Shown here: one piece after another, positions 53,927-60,804 of the stretch | Layout of the letters: each line of letters opens with the position of its first letter | Position numbering within the stretch: position 1 is the stretch's first letter | NCBI GenBank assembly: GCA_026129905.1 | Contig: JAHCHE010000015.1 | Location: 62,001 to 126,000, forward strand | Reading direction: 5' to 3' | DNA: 64,000 bases | Source: Bryobacteraceae bacterium | GTDB lineage: Bacteria; Acidobacteriota; Terriglobia; Bryobacterales; Bryobacteraceae | Notes under the pieces: model-generated | What the model was told of the DNA's origin: nothing | The model's input: only the letters and a program-made list of their open reading frames with translations | The model's database searches: none | Position numbers and translations under genes: made by a program

Positions 53927-55558
53927 ATGAAGACAGGTCGTTTTTCCCGTCTGACTCTGCTGGCGCTCGCAGCGTGGCTCGCCACGAGCGCGTGCGCGAC
54001 GCGAGCCAGGCGCGCCTTCCTTCTGCCTCCCGTTCCCCCGCCGGCGCTCGATCCGTTCCTTGCTCCCGATCCGCCTCTCATTCCGGTGGATCCCAACTCC
54101 GAATGGCGTCCCATCCTGGCCGACGCCCAGTTGGAGGAAGCCAGCCACACGGAACAGGTGACGAGTATCATTCGTCACGCCGAGAGCCGTTTTGTCTCAG
54201 GGCGGGAGCGCCTGGAAAGCGGGGACCTGCACGCGTCGCGGGCGGAATTCGATCAGGCCGTGGATATTCTCCTTGAGACCCCGTTCGACGCTTGGGATCG
54301 CCGCCGCGCCGAGCGCAAGTGCGAAGAGCTTGTCGAATTGATCGCCTCCTTGGAAGCCGAGACCGCCGCCGACTTTCCCGAAGATGCGCCGGTCGAGAAC
54401 GGTGAACCGCAAGCCGTCGCCTTCGATGCGGCGGAGAAGTTCGACGGCTTGTTTACCCTGCCGCCTTCCGAACTCCCGCTGGAACTCAACGACTCCGTCC
54501 GCAAGTGGATGCGCTACTTCATGACCGAGAACGGCCGCAAGATCCTGGTCGGCGGCCTCCGCCGTCAGGGTCGCTACCGCGCCATGATCCAGCGGATCCT
54601 CGACGAGGAAGGATTGCCGCAGGAGTTGATCTACTTGGCCCAGGCGGAGTCCCTGTTCAAGCCGCGCGCGCTGTCGAACAAAAAAGCGGCCGGCATCTGG
54701 CAGTTCATGGACTACCGGGGACGCGAGTACGGCTTGCGGCGGACGCCGGATTTCGACGACCGCCTCGACCCCGAACGCGCTACTCGCGCCGCCGCCCGCC
54801 ATCTGCGCGACCTCTACGGCGAGTACGGCAATTGGTACCTCGTTATGGTGGCCTACAACGCCGGGCCCGGTCGGGTCGCGCGCGCGAAGCGGCGCACCGG
54901 TCAAGCCGATTTCTGGGAGTTCCACAAGCGCAAAGCCGTTCCTCCCGAGACCCGCAATTACGTCCCCATGATCCTGGCCATCACCATCATGGCCAAGCGG
55001 CCGAAGGACTACGGCCTGGAGGAGCTTGTCGCCGACCCTCCGCTGGAATACGCCACCATCCATGTCCGCGCGGCGACTCACCTGGGATTGGTGGCCGACG
55101 TTCTCGGCCGCCCGCTGGATGAGATCCGCGAAATGAATCCGGCCGTCCTCAGAGACGTCGTCCCTGCCGGGCGGTACCTTCACGTGCCTGCCGGGCAGGG
55201 TGCCTTCGTGATGTCCGCCCTCGAGATGGTACCCGCCTCGCGCCGCGATTGCTGGCGCGTTCATCGCCTCGGGCCCGGCCAGACGCTCTCGCAAATCGCC
55301 GCCCTCTATGGAACCAGCGAAGAATCCCTGCTGATCGCCAACGGCGACGCGGGCGGACTTGCGCAAGCGGGAGACCTCTTGATCGTGCCCGTCAGCTACC
55401 CGTCGATGAAGAGCGCCGCTCAGCCACCCCCGTCGCGGTCCTCCGCCGCCCGCTCGCGCGCAAAGCCCCGCTCCACCCGCACCCGCGGCGCGGCCGTGAA
55501 ATCGGCGGCGGCAAGTCTTCGCGCTGGCCACTCGCGTCTCTCCGCGCTTGAACCCTGA
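53927..55558 (+). CDS. MltD-like membrane-bound lytic transglycosylase with LysM
   Basis: A predicted lipoprotein of 543 residues. The signal (LTLLALAAWLATSACATR) ends in a lipobox. A helical region (about 55-140) is followed by the SLT lysozyme-like domain (about 200-330); the catalytic Glu is in LIYLAQAESLFKPRALSNKK, followed by AAGIWQFMDYRGREYGL. A LysM-type peptidoglycan-binding unit lies at about 430-480 (LGPGQTLSQIAALYGTSEES). The C-terminus is a basic serine/arginine/proline-rich tail. Cuts peptidoglycan glycan chains during wall turnover. ATG at 53927 gives the correct signal peptide. Confidence 0.9.
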   Translation: MKTGRFSRLTLLALAAWLATSACATRARRAFLLPPVPPPALDPFLAPDPPLIPVDPNSEWRPILADAQLEEASHTEQVTSIIRHAESRFVSGRERLESGDLHASRAEFDQAVDILLETPFDAWDRRRAERKCEELVELIASLEAETAADFPEDAPVENGEPQAVAFDAAEKFDGLFTLPPSELPLELNDSVRKWMRYFMTENGRKILVGGLRRQGRYRAMIQRILDEEGLPQELIYLAQAESLFKPRALSNKKAAGIWQFMDYRGREYGLRRTPDFDDRLDPERATRAAARHLRDLYGEYGNWYLVMVAYNAGPGRVARAKRRTGQADFWEFHKRKAVPPETRNYVPMILAITIMAKRPKDYGLEELVADPPLEYATIHVRAATHLGLVADVLGRPLDEIREMNPAVLRDVVPAGRYLHVPAGQGAFVMSALEMVPASRRDCWRVHRLGPGQTLSQIAALYGTSEESLLIANGDAGGLAQAGDLLIVPVSYPSMKSAAQPPPSRSSAARSRAKPRSTRTRGAAVKSAAASLRAGHSRLSALEP

Positions 55559-55743
55559 CCGGCGCTTGCCCTTCGATACCCTGCGCGCGCGGCTTGCCGT
55601 GGCCCTCCTTTGTCACGCAAAGTGAGGCGTTCCTTGCAGGCGCTTCCGGCGCCTGCCCGCGCCGGTTGCCTCGCCTTCCTTTGGCGCTTGGTCGTCTCCA
55701 AAAAGCGTTATAGTATCTTTAACCCACTGACAGGAGGCTGTGA

Positions 55744-56397
55744 ATGTTGGATTGGTTGTGCTTGGCTCCCGACGAAGAGGAGGAGCGCGAAGACACGGGT
55801 TTTGATGAAGGCGCCATCGAGGTGGAGACCGAAAAACTGCAGTACGATCTCGATGATGAAGACGACGAGGAGGAGTTCGAGCCCGCGCCGATGATCCCGG
55901 CCGCTGAACAGGAGGTCGCGGCGGAGGAAACTGAAACGGTCTCCGACATCGATACGGCCGACCAGGCTATCGTCGTCGATGTTGAGACCGTCGTAGTGCA
56001 GGAGGCGCTCGAGGAAACGCCCGCCGCCAAGGCGCCGCCCAGAAAGCCGGCTTCCAAGGCCGCGGCCCCGCCTGCCGCAAAGAAGGCTGCCGCAAAGAAG
56101 GCTGTTGCAAAGAAAGCTGCCGTGAAGAAAGCTGCCGCAAAGAAAGCTGCTGTAAAGAAGGCTGCCGCAAAGAAGGTAGCCGCCAAGAAGGCGCCGGCCA
56201 AAAAATCCGTCGCCAGGAAGTCCCCCGTCAAGAAAGCCGCGGCGAAGAAGGCCGTTAAGAAGACACCCCGGCCCGTGGTGAAAAAGGCCGCTCCCAAGAA
56301 GGCAGCGAAAAAGGCGCCCGCGAAGAAGGCGGTCAAGCCGGCGGCGAAGAAGGCGGCCAAGAAGACCCCAGCGAAGAAGAGCGCGCGGAAGCGGTGA
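55744..56397 (+). CDS. histone H1-like protein with acidic N-terminus and AAKK repeats
   Basis: A protein of 217 residues of two opposite halves. Residues 1-98 are strongly acidic ([20 protein letters not shown] and [15 protein letters not shown]). Residues 99-217 are repeats of Ala-Lys-Lys and Lys-Lys-Ala-Ala types with a few prolines (KKTPRP, KSPVKK), like the tail of histone H1 and HC1-type bacterial proteins. The basic half should bind DNA; the acidic half could mask it or bind partners. TATAGT is a good -10 hexamer about 35 bases before the ATG, and ACAGGAGG is a clear ribosome binding site. Confidence 0.85.
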   Translation: MLDWLCLAPDEEEEREDTGFDEGAIEVETEKLQYDLDDEDDEEEFEPAPMIPAAEQEVAAEETETVSDIDTADQAIVVDVETVVVQEALEETPAAKAPPRKPASKAAAPPAAKKAAAKKAVAKKAAVKKAAAKKAAVKKAAAKKVAAKKAPAKKSVARKSPVKKAAAKKAVKKTPRPVVKKAAPKKAAKKAPAKKAVKPAAKKAAKKTPAKKSARKR

Positions 56398-56492
56398 TCC
56401 GTCCGGCGTCGGCGTTTTCGAAGTAGGCGTCCAAAAGCCGATCCCGCCGGCTGTCGTCGCCATCGCCAGTGGGAGCTTCGAGGCAAGAGCCT

Positions 56493-56575
56493 ATGCTCGT
56501 GATGCTCGACGAAGGCGTTCACGGCGCACTCCTGCGGGGTGAGATACCACGAGCATTACCGCCGTGAACGCCTTC
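56493..56575. repeat. interleaved inverted repeats
   Basis: Two perfect inverted repeats overlap in the order A, B, A', B'. A is ATGCTCGTG (56493-56501) and A' is CACGAGCAT (56548-56556). B is GAAGGCGTTCACGGCG (56511-56526, 16 bases) and B' is its exact complement at 56560-56575. A and A' can pair, and B and B' can pair, as in a pseudoknot, or they can be alternative folds. Confidence 0.7.
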
Positions 56576-56582
56576 CTGTTCT

Positions 56583-56681
56583 ATGGCCACTTCGAAGCCG
56601 GCGCGGACGCTTCAGGATCTGCTGGTATGCCAGAAGGCCCATCGGTTCGTGCTGGAGGTCTACTCCTTCACGACGGCGTAG
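56583..56681 (+). pseudogene. fragment of a four-helix-bundle (23S rRNA intervening-sequence) protein
   Basis: An ATG frame of 32 codons contains LQDLLVCQKAHRFVLEVYSF, which matches the start of the four-helix-bundle protein family (usual pattern DLxVWQKAxxLxxxVY) and then ends at a TAG. Complete members have about 115-130 residues, so this is a remnant. No continuation in another frame was seen. Confidence 0.6.
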
Positions 56682-56700
56682 CGTACTCCACCGCCATTCT

Positions 56701-56761
56701 GACTTCTGGCTCCTGACTCCTGACTTCCATATCCCGAAGGGATATCATGGGCGAAGCCCTT
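56701..56761 (-). repeat. heptanucleotide-repeat plus double-hairpin element, copy 2
   Basis: Plus strand: four heptamers (GACTTCT, GGCTCCT, GACTCCT, GACTTCC; 56701-56728), then a perfect hairpin ATATCCC-GAA-GGGATAT (56729-56745) and a second hairpin ATGGGC-GAA-GCCCTT (56747-56761, one mismatch). It ends two bases before the stop codon of the minus-strand small gene, the same position relative to the gene as copy 1 at 22232-22308. Confidence 0.75.
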
Positions 56762-56763
56762 GG

Positions 56764-56988
56764 CTACTTGGTGTTTACGTCTTTGTGGACGACGCCGCGG
56801 CAACGCTCGTAGAGTTGCAGCAGGGCGTCGGCATATTCCTCGGCTGTCCGGGCGGGCTTGGTTGAGAACCCCGCCCCGGACGCGCCCTTGCCGTAGCCGG
56901 TCGTCATCGCCACGAACTTCATCAATTCCAGCGCGATTTCATCCTTGCCGCGCGCGGGGCCGCTGGGAGCGGCGGGGGCTTCATCCAT
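56764..56988 (-). CDS. small conserved-looking hypothetical protein
   Basis: A 74-residue protein without a recognised domain. It begins with an alanine/proline-rich leader and has a predicted helical body (DEIALELMKFVAMTTGYGKG, EEYADALLQLYERCRGVVHK). The helical coding-like composition, a GGAGGAGG ribosome binding site just before its ATG and a divergent neighbour across 53 bases support it as real. Function unknown. Its stop is directly followed by copy 2 of the repeat element. Confidence 0.6.
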   Translation of the reverse strand: MDEAPAAPSGPARGKDEIALELMKFVAMTTGYGKGASGAGFSTKPARTAEEYADALLQLYERCRGVVHKDVNTK

Positions 56989-57017
56989 GTAATAATGACC
57001 TCCTCCTCACTGTGGTA

Positions 57018-57029
57018 AACCTCTAGGTT
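57018..57029. promoter_or_regulatory. AACCT-N2-AGGTT palindrome upstream of the HipA-like gene
   Basis: Reads AACCT-CT-AGGTT, in the 53-base gap between two divergent genes and 13 bases before the HipA-like ATG. It agrees with the palindrome reported for the MqsA antitoxin of E. coli (AACCT-N2 to 4-AGGTT). An mqsRA pair is encoded 5.7 kb away in this window. Functional link is untested. Confidence 0.5.
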
Positions 57030-57041
57030 ACTTCATTCCCG

Positions 57042-57881
57042 ATGCCCCTCAACGCACGCCGTCTGGTCCGGAAAATGCGCGGCGGCGCGCAGGCGCATCT
57101 GATCGAGGCCGACGATGGCAACTTCTACGTCGTCAAGTTCAAGAACAATCCTCAGCACCGCCGCATTCTGGTCAACGAATTGGTGGCCGGCGTGTTTCTC
57201 CGCTACCTCCAGATCGCCACGCCGGAAACGGCGATCGTCAATGTCACCGCGGATTTTCTCGACGCCAATCCCGACGTTCACATCCGGTTGGGCTCGCGCA
57301 CCGAACGAGTGGAACCGGGCTGGCACTTCGGCTCGCGGTACCCGGACGACCCGAACCGGATCGCGGTCTACGACTTCATCCCGGACACGCTGCTGCGAAA
57401 AGTGGTGAACCTGGACGACTTTCTCGGCATCCTGGTCTTCGACAAGTGGATCGGCAACGCCGACGCCCGGCAGTCCATCTTCTTCCGCTCCAACGTGCGC
57501 CAATGGCTGCCCGGCCGGGAGGGCCAGCCGTCGCGCCTGGGTTTTGTCGCCTGGATGATGGATCACGGCTATGTCTTCAACGGCCCGCACTGGGACTTCG
57601 TGGATTCCCCCCTCGCCGGCCTGTACTTCCGCCCCTCCGTCTACGAGCGCGTCCGCTCTTGGGACGACTTCCAGCCGTGGCTCGGCCGCGTCACGCACTT
57701 TCCCGAGGAGGTCGTCGACGAAGCCTGGCGCCAGTTGCCGCCCCAGTGGCTGAACGGCGACGAAGAGGCTCTGGAGCGGCTGTTCGAAAAGTTGCTGCGC
57801 CGTCGCCCGCGGGTATCCGATCTGCTCCGCGGCGCCGCGGCCGGCAAGGCCAACCCCTTTCCCAACTGGAAACACGCCTAG
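57042..57881 (+). CDS. HipA-like kinase domain protein
   Basis: A protein of 279 residues related to HipA-like kinases. Visible are NFYVVKFKNNPQHRRILVNE (ATP-lysine region), LDDFLGILVFDKWIGNADAR with the WIGNADAR motif (catalytic Asp and Asn region, equivalent to HxDxxxxN), and FVAWMMDHGYVFNG with the metal-binding Asp. This is the HipA_2 type without the N-terminal subdomain of E. coli HipA. No HipB-type gene is adjacent. Substrate unknown; it may phosphorylate a protein or small molecule. Starts ATG at 57042. Confidence 0.85.
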   Translation: MPLNARRLVRKMRGGAQAHLIEADDGNFYVVKFKNNPQHRRILVNELVAGVFLRYLQIATPETAIVNVTADFLDANPDVHIRLGSRTERVEPGWHFGSRYPDDPNRIAVYDFIPDTLLRKVVNLDDFLGILVFDKWIGNADARQSIFFRSNVRQWLPGREGQPSRLGFVAWMMDHGYVFNGPHWDFVDSPLAGLYFRPSVYERVRSWDDFQPWLGRVTHFPEEVVDEAWRQLPPQWLNGDEEALERLFEKLLRRRPRVSDLLRGAAAGKANPFPNWKHA

Positions 57882-57941
57882 TAAGCCCCCCCTCCAAACC
57901 GCGCTTCTTTCCATCCCGCGGTTCTGTAGAATGGAGCAAGA

Positions 57942-58814
57942 ATGCACCCGTTCATCCTCCACAACGGAGAGATCCACGAAGCTTCCTCGGCGCTTCTGTC
58001 GCCTGGTCAGGTTGGCATCGTCAACGGTTGGGGCGTTTTCTCCACCGTCCGCGTCGCGCAGGGCGTCCTGTTCGCCTTCGAGCGCCACTTCGAGCGGATG
58101 CGGCGCGACGCCGAACTGATGCGCATCCCGTTCCCGTCGCGCCAGTCGGAAATCGAGGAGCCTCTCCTGCGGCTCGTGGAAGCCAACAATGCCCGCGAGA
58201 GCACCCTCCGCGTCCTCGTCGTGCGCAACCGCGGCGGCATGTGGGAAGGACCCGCGAATACCCGCGATTTCGATCTCATCGCCTTCACCACCGGCGTCAA
58301 GCAGTGGGGCGCCGGAGTCCGCCTGGGGCTCGTTCAGAACGCGCGGTTCGCCGCCTCGCGCTTCGCTGGAACCAAGATCCTCTCTTGGTCGTTCAACCTC
58401 GTCTGGCTCGAGGAAGCCCAGGCGAACGGGTTGGACGAAGCGATCCTGCTGAACGAGCGCGGCGAGGTGAGCGAGTGCACCTCGGCCAACGTCTTCATTT
58501 CGCAGGGAAATCGGATCTGGACGCCGCCCCTGAGTTCTGGCTGCCTGCCGGGAATCACCCGCCAGTTGCTTCTATCCGACATCAGCGTCCCAGGCATCTC
58601 GATCGGTGAGCGGACGCTCCGCCTCGAGGACCTGGAAGCCGCCGACGAGGTGTTCATCACCTCCACCACCCGCGCGCTCCTGCCCGTTTTCAGCATCGAG
58701 GGTCTGAACATTCGCACCGGCGGCGCGGCTCGCGCCCCCGTGCAGGAGGCTTTCGAGCGATACGTGGAATCTTACGTGGCGGAAGCGCGGGCCGCGGCGG
58801 GGAAAACGGCCTAG
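57942..58814 (+). CDS. class IV PLP-dependent aminotransferase
   Basis: A fold-type IV aminotransferase or lyase of 290 residues, relative of branched-chain aminotransferase, D-amino-acid aminotransferase and aminodeoxychorismate lyase. Marks: LSPGQVGIVNGWGVFSTVRV, FERHFERMRRDAELM, the PLP-lysine in RFAGTKILSWSFNLVWLEEA, NERGEVSECTSANVFI and GCLPGITRQLLL. Substrate class cannot be resolved by eye. Same direction as and 60 bases after the HipA-like gene, possibly cotranscribed. Confidence 0.9.
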   Translation: MHPFILHNGEIHEASSALLSPGQVGIVNGWGVFSTVRVAQGVLFAFERHFERMRRDAELMRIPFPSRQSEIEEPLLRLVEANNARESTLRVLVVRNRGGMWEGPANTRDFDLIAFTTGVKQWGAGVRLGLVQNARFAASRFAGTKILSWSFNLVWLEEAQANGLDEAILLNERGEVSECTSANVFISQGNRIWTPPLSSGCLPGITRQLLLSDISVPGISIGERTLRLEDLEAADEVFITSTTRALLPVFSIEGLNIRTGGAARAPVQEAFERYVESYVAEARAAAGKTA

Positions 58815-58855
58815 CGGGTTGCCGCAAGCAGTCTGCTCTCTCGGCCCGCTAATAG

Positions 58856-59449
58856 AAAAATGGTTCCAAGTGACCCGCTTTCCCGGTGTGCCCGCCGGCC
58901 GGCATGCGCGGCTCGAGCACGGCTGTCAGGTTCGCCCGGCGTCGTCCTCCGCTCCGCCCGGTTTCCGAAAAAACCGAGCCTTGCTTCGGCGCTTCGCCGT
59001 CGCGTGTTCCTGACAGGAGCCGGAAACTCGGAACGGCCTTTCGCTCGCCCACAGCGACCCGGCCCTTACGAACCCGACCGCGGTGGGGTCACAGCTCCCG
59101 CCCTGTTCCTTCGTCTCCTCCAGCCGCCTTGTCCTGGACTCCTTTGGCTCAAAGCTCCCCGCCTCGCGTGTGTTGGCCATTCGCGGGGCGGCTCGACGCC
59201 TCAGGCCCGTTGTCCAGTTCCGGCGACCGGATTCCAGCGGCGTCCCGGGCTTCCGCTCCCCGTCGGGGAGTAACCCCCTTCGGATCGTAGCGCTCAACCA
59301 CGATTCGCTGCCGGAAAGCTCACCTGAAGATCACGTTCCAAAACGGTCTCCCCCGTCCGGCCTCGGCATTATTCATACCGCGTGCCGAACAAAGCTTTCC
59401 GTCCGGTTCGTTTTCTCCGGCTCACCGTTCCAGTGAACCTCTTGGAACC
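58856..59449 (-). ncRNA. candidate ~590-nt structured RNA
   Basis: On the minus strand the RNA would begin GGTTCCAAG (59449) and end CTTGGAACC (58870-58862) followed by ATTTTTCTA. The two ends are exact complements and could close the molecule. A second long-range 8-bp stem is CTGTCAGG/CCTGACAG (58923-58930 with 59009-59016). Local hairpins include CTCCCC-GTC-GGGGAG (59256-59270), CGGCG-CTT-CGCCG (58987-58999) and one around 58958-58975 (minus-strand CGGTTT and AAACCG). A promoter precedes the 5' end with correct spacing. It does not match RNase P, tmRNA, SRP or 6S in the parts I can check from memory. A mobile element with short terminal repeats is the alternative. Confidence 0.6.
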
Positions 59450-59455
59450 AATTCA

Positions 59456-59484
59456 ATCATGCTCCGATTCGGGGGCGCAGTCAA
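59456..59484 (-). promoter_or_regulatory. sigma70-like promoter of the candidate RNA
   Basis: On the minus strand TTGACT (59484-59479; five of six match the -35 consensus), 17 bases, then CATGAT (59461-59456; four of six at -10). Six bases later the first base of the 9-nt end repeat (59449) would be the start site. Spacing is ideal. Confidence 0.6.
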
Positions 59485-59611
59485 CAAAAATCGGACCGTA
59501 TACGCCAGTTTTCATCAGCTTTTTTCACCCGCGAAATGAATGATATGCGGCTGGCTACCGGTTAGCAAACTGTGGATAAAACATTGACTTCCGATCCTGT
59601 TTCAGGGAACT

Positions 59612-60742
59612 TCACCGCCCGCCGTTCCACTTTAGAATCATGCCGGTATCGGTGGCCACCCAGAGGTTGCTCTCGTCCGGGGCCGCCAGCATTGCTCGGC
59701 GCCCGTACGCGCGGTAGTCCACCTTCATCGGCGTCCACTTCACAAAGTCGTCGCTAACCAATAAGATCAACCGCCCAGGTACCGGCGACTGGAGCATTTT
59801 TCCGGTGGTCTGAACCGCGGCCAGGTAGGCCCTGCCCCCAGCGAGCGCAATATCGCTAACCGCGCGGTCCTTCTCCCGAAACACCCGCTGCGTCTCGTTC
59901 GTCCGCCGGTCGATGTGGAACACCTCCGACGGATAGTCGAACGAATCTTGAAATTCCACCAGCGTCAAGCCATCCGCGCCCTTCATCCGCACCCGCGTGA
60001 CGCGGCCGAACATCGACGTGACAGTCGGCTGCCACGTCTTCCCGCCATCCGGCGTCTGCACGACGATGGTGGAAGTCGGCCACTGCCGCCGCCGCTGCGA
60101 AGCCGCCGGATCCATCCAGTCCGGGAAATCGGATGCCTGCCGGCGCGGCGGTCTGCTCCACCCCACGATCGATCCGCTGCCCTGGTCCGTGAAGTCGATC
60201 CAGGTGAAGGCCGTGTGCTCCGGGTTCGCCTCGATCTTTTCCGTTACCCCAAGCGCCGTCCACGCCTTGCCGCCGTCGAACGTCTCATAAATCGTCTTCT
60301 TCGTCGCCGCCGCGAATCCGTGATTCTCATCGAGAAAATGCACCCGGGACACGCCCCGCAGCTTCGAGACCCGGCGCCAGCTCAAGCCCGCTTCTTCGGT
60401 CCGCCAGATGCCGCGTTCGGTCACCATCCACCCGGTGGCGTCGTCCAGGAAAAAGAGCGACAGCGGCGCCTCGTCCACCGAAACGAAACTCCACTGCCTG
60501 CCTCCGTTCGAGGTAACCACCAGCGTGGGCTTTGCCTTGCCCTTTTCGAGCAGAACTCCCCCGGCGATCCCTCGCCGCGCCGAGGGAAAGACGAAATCCC
60601 GGATGATGAGCTCGGAGTTGTCGGCGTCGTGAAAAAACTGTAACTCCCATTGCGGTCCCTGAGCGCCGCACGGCGGCGTCACAACACCGGAAAGAAGCAA
60701 TGGGACAGCGGCGGCCAAGGCGCGCCGGGCAAGCGGACGCAT
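59612..60742 (-). CDS. YCF48/BNR-repeat exported protein
   Basis: A predicted exported protein of 376 residues with a signal peptide (LAAAVPLLLSGVVTPPCGAQ) and repeats of the photosystem-II-assembly-factor (YCF48)/BNR type: VVTSNGGRQWSFVSVD, GIWRTEEAGLSWRRVSKLR, YETFDGGKAWTALGVTE and VVQTPDGGKTWQPTVTS. This is a beta-propeller often found in exported proteins of soil bacteria. No enzymatic motif is evident, so it is probably binding or structural. Confidence 0.85.
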   Translation of the reverse strand: MRPLARRALAAAVPLLLSGVVTPPCGAQGPQWELQFFHDADNSELIIRDFVFPSARRGIAGGVLLEKGKAKPTLVVTSNGGRQWSFVSVDEAPLSLFFLDDATGWMVTERGIWRTEEAGLSWRRVSKLRGVSRVHFLDENHGFAAATKKTIYETFDGGKAWTALGVTEKIEANPEHTAFTWIDFTDQGSGSIVGWSRPPRRQASDFPDWMDPAASQRRRQWPTSTIVVQTPDGGKTWQPTVTSMFGRVTRVRMKGADGLTLVEFQDSFDYPSEVFHIDRRTNETQRVFREKDRAVSDIALAGGRAYLAAVQTTGKMLQSPVPGRLILLVSDDFVKWTPMKVDYRAYGRRAMLAAPDESNLWVATDTGMILKWNGGR

Positions 60743-60804
60743 GCGGTTTCCTCCACTTCAGGGTACCGCGCGGGGCTCGGCGGCTACACGAGAATTCGCC
60801 GCCT

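Larger units (their letters stand above)
56398..56763. other. gene-free region with structured repeats
   Basis: This gap contains two interleaved inverted repeats (56493-56575), the remnant of a four-helix-bundle gene (56583-56681) and a second copy of the heptamer/double-hairpin repeat (56701-56761). No complete gene is supported here. Confidence 0.6.
58815..59611. other. 797-base gene-free gap
   Basis: No convincing protein gene lies here. Several frames are open, on both strands, but their translations are arginine/proline/serine-rich, without recognisable domains, and none has a plausible start region. Most of the gap is taken by the candidate structured RNA at 58862-59449; the last 160 bases hold its likely promoter and the end of the YCF48-like gene. 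Confidence 0.6.

Noticed and set aside
56080-56390. Regular repeats suggesting a tandem DNA repeat or CRISPR
   Set aside because: The repeats are codon-level AAKK repeats of the H1-like protein without spacers of constant length.
55967-56522. Long Ala/Phe-rich and Leu/Gly-rich frames opposite the H1-like gene
   Set aside because: They are the complement of AAKK codon repeats, hence low complexity, not membrane proteins.
58860-59436. Several open frames (up to 137 codons) on both strands
   Set aside because: The translations are rich in Arg, Pro and Ser and resemble spurious frames inside structured RNA genes. No ribosome binding site or conserved motif; the region is better explained as RNA.
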